From positions 3,162,001-3,226,000 of the forward strand of contig NC_134764.1 in NCBI RefSeq assembly GCF_050436995.1: a stretch of DNA of 64,000 nucleotides. The letters are read 5' to 3'. How positions within the stretch are numbered: the stretch's first letter is position 1; each line of letters begins with the position of its first letter. Source of the DNA: Anticarsia gemmatalis (lineage: Eukaryota; Arthropoda; Insecta; Lepidoptera; Erebidae). This document shows positions 38,914 through 49,885 of this stretch, piece by piece. The translations under genes and the position numbers were made by a program. The notes beneath the pieces are model-generated. The model was not told the DNA's origin and did no database searches. It worked only from the letters and a program-made list of their open reading frames with translations.

Positions 38914-40553
38914 CCGGGTAGTCTGTAATCATATTTCATATTGCAAGAATGGGACATAATTTATTCAACTCCTTAAATAATTTAGTGTGCATTTTGGACT
39001 AAGTAGGTACTTAAAACTATTTTAAAAGTCTAGTTCTTTCCAAAAACAATTTTGGATCTCAAACGCCTCCCAAAAAGTTTAACATAATTGGTATACTAAG
39101 TGTATCAAGTCCTTAACTTTCGAAGATCGTTTGATGAATGAGTGAATGAGTGTATAATCTGGACAAAGCTCGAGTTATGCAAGGACGGGGCACCTAACAT
39201 TATCATTTGTCGGCCCTTCTCTCGCCTGCGGCTGCTAAACTCATTCACCGATCATTACGCTACCAGAATATAGTTCACTGTATTTTCTAAAATATTATTA
39301 TGTACTTAGGTAATAAATAGTTTAGGATATAGATATAGGATAGTAAACATTGTGAATATAAACGCCTAACTTTTATATAAGTACTTAGGTATGTTGCAAA
39401 GGTTTTTTTAATAGTAATTGAATTTTAAAGCTTAATTTTCCTATTTTTACATATTTTTTTTGAATCAGTGCTAAAATATCGAAAGACGAAACACACGAGC
39501 TCGGTAATTAAGGTATCAAAAGTACCAAATGTCTCGTATCTCTATCTAGGCCCGCAGTTCTAGGTCTAGTTGTATAATTTAAAAAAATAAATAAATAAAT
39601 AATAAATTTACTTACTTGTCTATTATTAGTTTTCTTTTTTAACTTAGGTAGAACGAATTTCTCAATACCTTAAAAAAGTAACGATTGTTTTCATTTTAAG
39701 CTTCTGATTGCATTGACTCAAAATATATTTTGATTTTTTTTTACTGACTGTGTTTGAAAAATACTTTCAGTTTTGAACACTAACGAGTTATGCCAATTTG
39801 TCTATTTTCTCATTTGAAGTTATTAGGACTCTGCTAATTCACATGACTACCTATACAGGTTTATGGCGAAAAAGTATGAATTTGCCGTTTGTATGTAATA
39901 GATTGAAGTAACCACATTATTCATACAATTTATTCGAAAAATTCACAATTCTGAAGAGTTTCAAAAATAACTGTCATCCACAAATCTAAACAAAGGCCGA
40001 GAGAAGAAAGCTTAACCCTAATTATATACATATTCTGTTTAAAACGAATGTTATAAGGCAACACTATCTTAATAGTGATCCTGGTTATGGAAATAAAATA
40101 CATATGTATTTACCTACTCATATTACTTTGTTTACTGAAGACTCGTAAGATCTTTATGAAAAGCCATAAGAAATATATCTATTTGAAAGCAAGTCTGCCG
40201 ACATACCAAATTAATCATACAATTTTGTAACACAATCTTTCCAAAGAAAGCGGACCTCAGATTACAAAGAACCGCAATTCAGGAACTCAGAAACATGTCA
40301 AACATACATTAGTCACTTATTTACTTTACAAACAGTTTATATATTACAACATATAAAGGCTGGTCGTCTAGCGAGCCGGTTCTCAAGGGGTCAACACTTT
40401 CTCAACGCATCCGCGAAACATTCGTCTCAATATGTTTAACGTAATAGATATGTATGTTAAATTATATATAGTTTTATATATCCGTGTTTTCTATCGTATT
40501 TATAATGAGGTTCAAGTGTTAATCACTGCCGGAGTGTCCTTTATTATTACTTT

Positions 40554-40588
40554 AGGGGACCCCTAAGTACACAGCTTAGGGGTCCCCT
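40554..40588. repeat. perfect 14-bp hairpin, 7-nt loop
   Basis: AGGGGACCCCTAAG and CTTAGGGGTCCCCT are exact reverse complements separated by TACACAG. Each arm also contains an internal palindrome (AGGGGACCCCT), so alternative pairings are possible. No T-tract or gene neighbours it, so there is no reason to call it a terminator. Confidence 0.8.
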
Positions 40589-40979
40589 CATCCGCATCTA
40601 TAAATTATAGAATGGTATTGCTTTTGTTATATTGTATGTAATATAAGTGTGTATTTAGAAGTATTTAAGTATGTTTATCAGTTATTTGGTATCCGTACCA
40701 TAGTGCAAGCTCCGGATATTTTAAAATCAGATGACTACATGAGCACGTTGTCCAAAGAAATATGTATATTCACCATTGCGTTGTGGTAAAAGCTTTTTTA
40801 CATAGATATAAGTAATAATATAACAAGTACAACATTAAGTATTAAAAATGAGAGCCTTATCTTCTTAAACATGTCGACGATGGAATATTTATTTTCTTCA
40901 AATTATTGATAATACGTTGATTGTGACGACCACTATGTCGGTAATTAAAGATATTTTTAAACTATGACTAAGGTTCTAT

Positions 40980-41040
40980 TTTTGCCTACTCCTGTGGAAA
41001 AAAGACGTGATTTTAAATATAATGTATGTATGTTATGCTA
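40980..41040 (+). repeat. tail of tRNA-derived SINE
   Basis: 'tttgcctactcctgtggaaa' followed by 'aaagacgtgattttaaat' and 'aatgtatgtatgtt' is the eroded 3' tail and ATGT repeat of the SINE family of 10530-10790. Confidence 0.5.
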
Positions 41041-42009
41041 TATATATTACTCTCCTACTACTAGCTACAGGCTTATTAGCCTCCAAGTCTCTTACTATAA
41101 CAAGCTGAATGAAAAACAAACTAATATTTATTCAATAACTACAATAAAGTTGACCGAAATCTAGTTCAGTGCTAGTTGTTACTGCACAAACAAATAAATA
41201 AGTATCGGACAGCAATTTACAATTAATAGCTGATAGAATAAGCCGCAAATCGTAGGAGTGGGCTCAAACAGGGATGTTGTTGAAGCTTCGTAACTTTGAC
41301 CGAAACTAAGTATCCGATATCCGAAAATATTAGGTTATCCGTAACCGATATAAAAACCACGGATATTTAGGACCAGTGACTAAAATATTAACAATAGATC
41401 TATAATAAATCAAAATCATATAAATATGTACCTACCTATAGTTATTTGTTTCATTTTACCTTCAAATCATGCTATGCATTTTTTATTTCTAACTTTTGTC
41501 AATTTCCTCAACTCATTATATATAGATATAATTATAATACTATCCGGAACTAACAGATAGCCGTCATTGAATAAATAGTCATCGAAGTAATGGTGTAATC
41601 GAAGTGTTCCTGTAACTGTTCTCGAAACCAATATAAACTGCATCAATATATCCGAATCAGTTTCATACCTACTTGACTAGTCTCAAATATGTGAAGTATG
41701 AGATACTGATGCAATTATAATAAACAATGGACAGGTTAGCGCTTATTACTTATTTGTAGTGGCGATGGCGGTGCGTTGTGTACGCACTTAGCCTTGCACG
41801 CTGACAGCTTGCCTAATATCTGTGTAAACATTATAACTGGACATTAAAGAAGGCTTTTGCGAAATTATTTTAAGTCCTGTGATCGATGACAGTTGACATC
41901 TGTCTCATAAGAATACTTTATTGTCACGGGTGTCGCGTCTCTACTGTTTTAAAGTAACCTAACTGTTTGTCATGTATTGAGTTCCCAGTTCCTAGATTCA
42001 AGAAATTAC

Positions 42010-42145
42010 ATGCACTTGTGCCCAGTTTCTGAGGCACATTTAGCGGTAGTTTATCTATTCAGACTGTTATGTTTATATAAGCTTAAACGCTATTGAATAG
42101 ATAAACTACCGCTAAATGTATCTCAGAAACCGGGCATAAGTGCAT
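42010..42145. mobile_element. MITE, 136 bp with 52-bp arms
   Basis: The arms 42010-42061 and 42094-42145 are mirror images with four mismatches in 52 bp. They contain CAGTTTCTGAGG..ACATTTAGCGG and TAGTTTATCTATTCA. The centre is 32 nt. The same element, more diverged, sits at 50687-50806 in the first intron of RAD1, which shows that it is a dispersed family. No coding capacity; the transposase family that moved it is not evident. Confidence 0.8.
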
Positions 42146-43080
42146 TGTATAAAAAGCAAAATGAAGTGATGATCAACTTTTATAAAGATTCATTTATTCA
42201 AAATTAAATAATTACTTTAAATAAGGACTATCGTGACTATAGTTAGTTAATTGCGCCGATTAAAAACTATAACGATATTTGCAATATGATAAAAATTTAT
42301 GAGGGACAAAAAGGACTAGGTACCGATTAAAAATAACAAACAGACCCAATCAATGTCATATTGTATATATGCAAAAAAATTGTACATTATGTTCACACTG
42401 ACAAAATATACAATTTTTGACAAACAAATATGCTATTTGTCATCACGCCATTGTCTGCAGGAGAGAATTAATCATCTGAAAAGCAAGTGCAACTGAGGGG
42501 CACAGATTGTTGTTTAATGCAGGGTCTCTTAGTCTCGCGATCGATTGATTTATTTAAAAAACCTGATATTTGGGGAAGAAAAGTAAAGACCTTGTTGTCT
42601 TTCCCAATATGCTGTTGAACCACGTGAATTAATGTTTCATATTCATTCGTTTACGAAATAAACAAACTGGTTTGTTGATAAACTGCCATTAGACTGAGAG
42701 GTTTAATTTTTAACTAATTTGTACGTTAATTAATTGAATCCTTAAAATTAACAATAACTTAGCAAGCTAAATTAAAAAAATAACATCTTTCTGTGGATGA
42801 AACAGACTTGTAGATTATGCACATTTAATTAAAATTCAAAATACTCGCACGTAATTATAGAAAGTTATAGGAATTGAAACTACTTTAGATAAAAGCGCTT
42901 CGTGATTAGATTAACGTGTAAAATAAAACTAGACAGAATATCCTACCGCAGTAATATAAGGTCTATTAGCTAAATCAAAGTCATTAGCCTTAATTGTACC
43001 TATAAAAGTTAGTATACATCGTAACAGGTATTAGCTATGTAAACAATTTCACCCGTCACCAAATGAGGTTTAATAACATA

Positions 43081-43500
43081 CCTGTCGCGAAACGCGGAGG
43101 GAGAGTCGACCCGTCCTTCCGGGCCTTTTCCACTTTTCACATTCACTGCCCTTACACTTAAAAGATGCAATCCCAAACAATAAAAAAAACACTTAGAAAT
43201 TATAAAAATAAACAGTCACAGTTTCCGAGTTCTTCATTGCAATTTAAAAATGGAAGTCGAGTTTTTCACTAACTGGGATGGATTCGATTATTCGAATTAA
43301 ATATCGTACGTCACTAAAGTGGTGCGTTCGAAAACCGGTAGCGTGAAGCGTGCTCGCGGCAAAGAGGTTGGTTATCAACTGCAGGTGAGTGAAGCGTCGC
43401 CGTCGGTGCCGGCGAGAGGCTGGGTGTGTTTGGGGCCGCGTGTGAATGTAAAGGTTTGTCGATTTAAGCGTTAATGTCTGTAGCCGGTTTAAGCCGGACA
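43081..43500 (-). promoter_or_regulatory. GC-rich promoter with probable 5' non-coding exon
   Basis: A CpG-rich island at about 43,320-43,450 is flanked by divergent exon-like sequences. On the minus strand, transcript-like sequence (stops in all frames, typical 5' UTR composition) ends at 43082 in GCGTTTCGCGACAG|GTATGT, a good splice donor, pointing left into the 43-kb desert. On the plus strand a donor-like ATCAACTGCAG|GTGAGTG occurs at 43384. The most economical reading is the start of a leftward gene whose next exons are far away or outside the window, perhaps with an antisense or divergent non-coding RNA. No protein-coding exon was identified. Confidence 0.4.
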
Positions 43501-44399
43501 TTAAGGTACGAATCCAGGATGATTAGGTGAAACTTCCTTCCTTACCGAAGTATTATTCAAATGTTTCCTTTAAACTAGGGAAAAGGTGAAAGTTAGTTAC
43601 GAATGGAAATTACTTAATGTAACTATCTAGTCGCAATAAATCATTATCATCAATGTGTGATTATCACTGCTTGGTAGGACAACTGCGGCCTAATGACAAA
43701 GAGCGAAATAGAAATAAAATTGTCTCTAACAGAAATCGAATACACCATAGCTCAGAGCCCTGCCTTTGCTAGTTATTGGATATAAATATTTTTCACCCTT
43801 ATTTGAATCAAATTTTTTTATTGCCGCACAAAACAACAAAAATTAAGAAGTGTGGGTAGTTCATGTTAAATAGATAAGTATTTCTTTTAAGATTTTCTTA
43901 TGTAAATAAAATTGTCGAAAGATCGTTTCAGCATTTATCGGTATTGCACTGAGTGTTCGCGTTAACGTCATCACATAGTGATAGATTGAAAATTGCAAGT
44001 AACAAAGCATTCTTCGTAACGCGGGTATTTCAACAACTGTCTAGTCAAGTCTAGTGCCTGCTGAATTTCCTTATTTTTCGATCAGTAGGTATTTTTTAGA
44101 TACAGTTGAAAGTTAAGTAAGAATATTGCGGTGTTGATAAGTATTTAGTATAAATTGCTCTTAATTGCTGTTATAGAGAAGAGGTTTGCTAATATTTTGT
44201 AAAACCCTCTAAAATCAGTAGGTAACAAAAAATCGAGATAAAATTTGTAAATTCGTTATTAACAAAAGTTAATATTACAACAAAATAATCACCAATAGAA
44301 CAAGGTTTTAGGTTAACTATAGGTACTAACTACATCTGTAACTATAGGGATTATACAAATGAAATGATTATACATAAAACTCTATTTTCCTTTTGCGTA

Positions 44400-44520
44400 G
44401 TCGGGTAAAAAATTAACGTCTACTATGTATTAGAACGCCATCTGTTTTGTACGATCCGTAACTATTTGTATGATATTAGTCGATAGATGGCGTTAGAAAT
44501 ATTTCAGATTTTATGTTAAC
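44400..44520. repeat. weak inverted repeat
   Basis: TTAACGTCTAC...TAGAACGCCATCTGT and CGATAGATGGCGTTAGA...TATGTTAA are in mirror orientation, with strong pairing only in the AACGCCATCT core. It looks like an old small inverted-repeat element. Confidence 0.4.
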
Positions 44521-44604
44521 TCGCATTTATTACTTTTTTTTATGGGAAATTCAATGCTATAGACATTTTTGATTATGAAATAATAAAATACATAAAACTA
44601 TTTT

Positions 44605-44620
44605 GTAATATTATTTATTT
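44605..44620 (-). terminator. probable MED21 polyadenylation signal
   Basis: On the minus strand AAATAAATAA (plus strand ttatttattt at 44611-44620) gives an AATAAA hexamer about 540 nt downstream of the MED21 stop codon. It is the first good hexamer run noticed in that direction. Use of this site is inferred. Confidence 0.4.
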
Positions 44621-45157
44621 AGTGCACACCAGATTAATTACACCAAATGATTATAAATAATTTTAACTTATATTTATGGTTTAAAGAAACAGATAACAAT
44701 ACAATGCATTCTTTATACACACATTTGTTTCTAAGTTAGAAATAAAATACTATTGCAGCCATATTTACAGCAACAAACACAAAATTGACAGAATCATCTT
44801 TAATTCATACAAAAAGCATCAATTTTAGATAACTCTTTGATTTCTATTGCCTATCTTAAATTATGGGAATACAGACTTATTTACTATGCCTTTTTATTCC
44901 TTTATGGCCCTCCTGCATTTTTAAAAATCACCTTATTTTTATTTCATTATCTAAGACAACCATACTGTATTGTAAATACAATGCCTAATTGGAAACTTAT
45001 AACACAATTGACACACAACTCGAAATTCTTTCTTCTGAATACCATGAGGACAGTTTAAATCACTTATAACAATACAAAAATGAGTATAACATTGTATTTG
45101 AACTGAAAGCAAGTCCATTCACTCAGATTATCACCGACGGTGACTTTTCTTTGAGCC

Positions 45158-46021
45158 CTATAACTGTGGTTTCACATCTTTGTTGAGAATTAGGGCTGGG
45201 TTCTGCATGTCTAACTGGCACTGGGCTATGTCGCTGAGAGCTCCTTGAATCTTCTCAAGTAGAATCTCTCCTTGGCGAACCACCTGCAATAAGATGTGAA
45301 GTTAGCAATACCTTTTACAAATGGACAATCAGTCAATATAATGCTGTTGTTAAAACATTATGAAGCTTATTTTGGGCTCATTGATTGAGTACTTTAGCCA
45401 TCCCAGTAATAGTAGTGAAAGCTTAGTATATATGGACTGATTATCAAAGACCTGGTACTTATGGATTCAATTGGCAAAAAATATCTGGATTAGGTGATCT
45501 AATAGTGTAACTGATGTACTTTGGTATTGGTGGAACCATAATGTTACTGGCCTCTAATTAACGCAAGATGGCCTTTGATCCCTTAGAATGAAGATGAAAA
45601 ATCTATGCAGTGAAAAGTTGATATTATTACCTCTTCTAACTGTTCAGCAGCCTCTTTATTTTCAGCTTCTAAACGCCTCAGACTTTGAACCTGCAGTTCC
45701 GTCGAGCTTTCTTCACTGGGCAGCGATTCAATCAGAGTATCTATATCCTTAGCGCACCGCGATATCAAAGTCGCAAACAAAACAGCGTAATCTTCTTGAT
45801 TCTGCTGCTGTTGAGGCGTTTGCGAGCCACTACGGTCGAAACCAGGGAACTTACTAGGCGTAGAGAACTGCTGCAGTATACCAATGCTATTACAAAAGTG
45901 TTCAGCTTGCTGGAAAAATAGTAAACAGTTAGGACATCCACTTGCTTGGTGAGAAACGTGACAAAATAACAACATCTACCTGATTTATAGTGTCTTGCAG
46001 CTGTGTGAGACGGTCTGCCAT
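45158..46021 (-). CDS. Mediator complex subunit 21 (MED21)
   Basis: MED21 is a small subunit of the Mediator middle module. It pairs with MED7 and helps RNA polymerase II Mediator bridge activators and the basal machinery in the nucleus. The rebuilt minus-strand CDS has three exons: 46021-45980, 45909-45631 and 45283-45158, all with GT/AG borders in phase 0. They give 148 residues, close to the usual length of the family. The N-terminus MADRLTQLQDTINQQAEHFC is the conserved MED21 start. The middle contains YAVLFATLISRCAKDID and LIESLPSEES, also family hallmarks. The second half (residues about 85-135, LQVQSLRRLEAENKEAAEQL and the EEVVRQGEILLEKIQ junction) is a long amphipathic helix that forms the coiled coil with MED7. 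The middle exon contains a glutamine-rich insert, QTPQQQQNQ. Assignment is confident. Confidence 0.95.
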
Positions 46022-46200
46022 TTTTTATCTCTCACTTCTTCGTGTTATCTAAGCAAATACAAATTTTTTAACTACAGTAATTAATAGAGAATGTAAAAAG
46101 TGCAACGAAATGCAAACGAAAAACACTCGAGAGGCACCGATGTGAAGTTAGCACCACTTGATTGTCATTGTCAAAAAGTTAGTCGAATAGAGAATAGGGC
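46022..46200 (-). promoter_or_regulatory. MED21 promoter region
   Basis: The sequence immediately upstream of the MED21 start carries the presumed 5' UTR and promoter. The start codon is in the good context AAAAAATGGC. No TATA box is obvious; an E-box-like CTCGAG occurs near 46125. Confidence 0.35.
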
Positions 46201-46439
46201 TGGATGCAGGGTGCCTTAGTATAGTAATATAGTTAAGAAAGGGGAATACAATTACTTATTCCGTCTTAATAAAATAACGCAAGTTCAGCCAATATTTTCA
46301 CAGATATTAATGAATCCAACTAAATAATTTTCATCTCTTGTTCATAACTCGATTTTTCTAAATGCTAACAGAATTTTACAAACGGAGACCTATTATGATT
46401 TAATAAAATAACTACCTTTGTACTTTTTGCTGCAGATTA

Positions 46440-46525
46440 GAACATTTAAACTGTAGCACAGTGGTTATAGGGATCCCTACGCCATTGTCGGTTCAATTCC
46501 ACATGGAGCAATTTTCATGAATTTC
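46440..46525 (+). repeat. tRNA-headed SINE fragment
   Basis: An A box-like TGTAGCACAGTGGTTATAGG and a B box-like CGGTTCAATTCC, followed by 'cacatggagcaattttcatg', give the head of a third SINE family. A better preserved B box with the matching body is at 62795-62960. Confidence 0.5.
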
Positions 46526-46529
46526 AAGG

Positions 46530-48051
46530 TAGATGGTTATTTTACGTCCTTTTAATTTAACGCGTTACACGTTACAACAGAGAGATACTTACGCCTATTT
46601 GAATTATTTATAGAGTATTTTCGTGAATAATTCAATGGTTTTGCATTGTATTGAACATTATATTTAATAAATTAAGCAGTGTACATAGTATTTTATGACT
46701 AGAAGTAAAAATATCACAATCCAATCAATTTATGTACAGTCAACAACACCAAATTTAGCCGATAAATAAGTCACATATCATATGCGGACAAATTAAATAG
46801 TAATGTCATCATTTTAATGGTGTCTATTGGTTGTGTTGATTGTACCTAGTATAGATAAGTCGGAACTTAAATGATGCACCCTAATATATTTATACCATAG
46901 AATTATACCATATAAGCTATAAAATTTTTAATTAATGTGGAACTCCACTTACATACTCGTAATGATTAGCCTTTGCTTGCAAGTTACTTAGTACCTGGTA
47001 GAATAACAAATTCATGTATTTTATATTTAGCTGCGCATCATTTAAATTCTGACTATCTATAGCTACATATTAGTGGGGAGAAACTCTTCAGAAAATAATG
47101 TCACTATGTAAATAAACTATACACTATTGTGCCATAACTAGGATTATAAATGACTAGAGAACATTGAAAATTATCTCATTCAATTAAATACAAAATACTC
47201 ATAGTTACATTATTCCTAAACTACTCAATTACGTGACAAACAAAAATTTCATGTCTCGGTTGATCCTATAAAAATATCAGTTTTATCTATTAACAAAAAA
47301 TATTTCGATTAAAATGACTAGTATGTTACACAATGACTAGATGACAATGGCATTCAACATGATATTTGAAAACAATTTTCATATAACAGCTTAAAATAAT
47401 TTTACGGAATCAACTTCCGTTACAAGACAACTCAACAGTGATGATATGTAACTATGAAATGTAACATTATAGTGAATATTTCTGCTTTAACATTACAAGA
47501 ATAGATTTAGCAAATAACAGTATAAATAAGCAGCTAATATGGATAAGCTTTTTAACAATAAACTTTGAAACAAGGTAAATGATTAAAGCTGCCGAGGAAC
47601 ACAACACTAGGCAAGTGAGAGGCCTGCACACAACACAAGTTAGAGTGGACTTACTTAACAGTCTTTTAGGGTGAAAGGTTTTACTTAAATTACAATTTAT
47701 AATAGTTATTGTTTCTGTCCATACTTATACATATTTAAAGCAAACTCACTGTTTCGTATATTGAAGTGAGGTGGCGAAATAGCTGACAAACACTTGGAAA
47801 TTACTTAAGATTAACAAACACAAGAGTACCTTTTTTTGAAATCAAATATTTAAAAAATCACATTCTCAATTAAAATGAAACTTTAAAACGACTAGCTCTC
47901 TAACATAGGTACTAAAAACTAAAATTATTCAGATCCATTAAATTACTTCCAAGTGTTTCAGAGCTGTCAATAACTAAAACAACTTCATAAGAAATCATAG
48001 TGGCAATTTCATATAACATATTTTATGCAGGTGAGATTAAATTATTATAGA
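46530..48051. other. intergenic and probable SLC35G1 3' UTR
   Basis: The space between the MED21 promoter and the SLC35G1 stop codon has no open frames of interest. Its right part should be the 3' UTR of the minus-strand transporter gene, but I could not fix a polyadenylation site. Confidence 0.4.
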
Positions 48052-49092
48052 TTATCGTGCTAGTGCACCTAGTTTACTTTTCAACTGTGAATCGGCGGGT
48101 AATGCCAGAGCCCACTTACGTAGACCCACCAGCATTACTGAACTCAATACTAAGATGGCACCACAAACAGAGAATTTGCTTGGAATCTCATTAAAGAACA
48201 TTACTTGCCATAGAAACGCAAAAACAATGTCAGCAGACCGAGCTATAGCTACAGGACCAGCCTGCTCCATTTGCAAGGACATGGTCAACAGTATTTGGCC
48301 CAAATAACTAAACAGTGCCAAACACACAACTAGAAATCTTTCAGTGCCACAGTTAGGCATACACAACACACCAAATATGAATGAATAGAATAATGTTTGT
48401 AATATTGCAATAGCACCAAAGTTTGTCATTATAACAGAGAAATGCAGCCCTTTGAGCACACGAAGCAGAACATAGGCGTTAGCCCCAAATATAGTGGAGA
48501 GGAAGGCAGCCACGGCACCTCGTAAGCTATTGTAGTTCTGATTGTGTTCAGCACCAGGGTCATCACCAAATAAAAATGGTGGATGTGTAATTAATATAAC
48601 TCCAATAAGAGTTAATACAATAGATATTGTGTTCCAGATACCACATGGTTCTTTTAAGAACACTCGAGCAAATAATGCAACAAATACTGGTACTGAAAAT
48701 ACTATAACAGATGCATCTGCCAGTGGCATGTTGCGGAAAGCATAGAAACTTAACGCTAAACCCACTGTGCCGACGACTGAGCGTGTTATAAGTAGGAGAC
48801 GCTTTCCATTAGGAAATACAGGCTGTTCAGTGTATATCACTACAGGTATTGTAGGCAATAACACTCCAATAAACCGGAACATGGCCAGTTGCATGGGGTC
48901 GATGTTGACCAGGCTCTTAACGATGACCGAGCACAGTGAGAAAAACAAAGACGATAGCGTCGCTAGTATCAGGCCTAGATACGGGCATCTTTTAATCAGT
49001 GGTCTCTTATTTTCAAGTAGATTCGGCAGTGTCTCGTCGCCACTTCCCGCCGACAAGTCGACAAGGTGTTGGAGTTCCAAATGCTCCGGCAT
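48052..49092 (-). CDS. SLC35G1-like EamA-domain membrane transporter
   Basis: A single uninterrupted exon encodes 346 residues with ten hydrophobic segments arranged as two five-helix EamA (DMT superfamily) repeats. The cytoplasmic N-terminus (about residues 1-35) is polar. TM1 begins at about CPYLGLILATLSSLFFSLCS (36-55), and the first repeat ends near LTLIGVILITHPPFLF (about 160-175). The second repeat starts near GAVAAFLSTIFGANAYVLL. The motif FYAFRNMPLADASVIVFSVP and the later QMEQAGPVAIARSADIVFAF are typical of the SLC35G/acyl-malonyl-condensing-enzyme-like subgroup. SLC35G1 family members sit in ER or plasma membranes, and their substrate is poorly defined, so none is claimed here. The upstream sequence has a splice acceptor (TTTCAG|GTGGC at 49109) 17 nt before the ATG, so the 5' UTR is probably split, with a first non-coding exon ending at 49671 in TT|GTAAGTAT. 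Assignment to the EamA/SLC35G group is firm; the exact orthologue is less so. Confidence 0.88.
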   Translation of the reverse strand: MPEHLELQHLVDLSAGSGDETLPNLLENKRPLIKRCPYLGLILATLSSLFFSLCSVIVKSLVNIDPMQLAMFRFIGVLLPTIPVVIYTEQPVFPNGKRLLLITRSVVGTVGLALSFYAFRNMPLADASVIVFSVPVFVALFARVFLKEPCGIWNTISIVLTLIGVILITHPPFLFGDDPGAEHNQNYNSLRGAVAAFLSTIFGANAYVLLRVLKGLHFSVIMTNFGAIAILQTLFYSFIFGVLCMPNCGTERFLVVCLALFSYLGQILLTMSLQMEQAGPVAIARSADIVFAFLWQVMFFNEIPSKFSVCGAILVLSSVMLVGLRKWALALPADSQLKSKLGALAR

Positions 49093-49670
49093 AGCTCCAC
49101 ATAAGCCACCTGAAACCGCACCCCGTGTTATTACATGACGTTAAAAATTAATAACTCCTGAAATTTTTGTCCGTTCTTAAAAAAATAACCTTTTAAGAAT
49201 CTCTGTTTAAAATATCCTTTCAATTGTGGTAGCCGCAATTAAAATTCGGTTAATCCCATTCTATAAATAATAAGACCTGTAAAAATAACACAGCCAAAGA
49301 GCTTTTCACGAATTTCCCGTAATCTGACATTCCAATTTCCCTCTTGACAGTTGACATAAAAAACTGCAGTTCAAAATCAATTCTTCCAGTAAAGTTAGCT
49401 TAACCACATAATTAAATTGAGGAGGCTACTTTAGGTATTTATTGATTTTAAAACAAAATAATGTTTTCGTGCATATTCAGTATTTTATATAATATAGAGT
49501 CAAAAATAAGCTATTGATTTCCTAAGTATTTAGTTCATTATTAGTTTGTTAGACGTCACTAGCCAGTACACTAGTGCTACCAAAGTTTTACGATTAACAT
49601 AATTACTTATATAAACATCAAATGAGTTCATACATGTCCACGAGTTCTAAAGATAAATTATTATACTTAC

Positions 49671-49885
49671 AATAAGATTTTCAAAATTTGAACCTTGGGC
49701 ACTTTAAACAATTTTGTGAATTCAAGCAATATGCGTCATAAATTCTAGCAATACCAAAATATATGCCAAGATGACAGCTAAAAACGCGCCGTTCGAAAAA
49801 AATGTAAACACTGAAGACGTTTTGTATTTAACTATTTATTTTACGTTAAAATAAGATGAACACATCAATGAATTGCCAATAAAAT
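49671..49885. promoter_or_regulatory. shared divergent promoter of SLC35G1 and ZSWIM7
   Basis: The probable SLC35G1 first exon ends (minus strand) at 49671, and the ZSWIM7 start codon is at 49886 on the plus strand. Both transcripts must therefore start within about 200 bp. The sequence includes a GC patch, AACGCGCCGTTCG (about 49784-49796), and AGATGACAGC; no TATA box is seen. An upstream micro-ORF of eight codons (ATG at 49855, stop TAA at 49879-49881) precedes the ZSWIM7 start. Confidence 0.45.

Noticed and set aside
40554..40588. transcription terminator
   Set aside because: A bacterial-style stem-loop reading is not appropriate here: the DNA is eukaryotic and there is no adjacent gene or T-tract.
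12605..41040. CRISPR array or other regularly spaced repeats
   Set aside because: The repeated blocks are dispersed, diverged SINE/LINE tails with irregular spacing. No short direct repeats with constant spacers occur.
43244..43501. 85-codon minus-strand ORF in the GC island as a protein gene
   Set aside because: The His/Arg/Thr-rich frame follows CpG composition, has no family resemblance and overlaps the probable promoter/5' UTR.
46440..46510. tRNA gene
   Set aside because: A and B boxes are present, but no cloverleaf with a 7-bp acceptor stem can be formed. The sequence continues into a SINE body.
48542..49138. Plus-strand frames of 67 and 123 codons
   Set aside because: They are antisense shadows of the SLC35G1-like coding exon.
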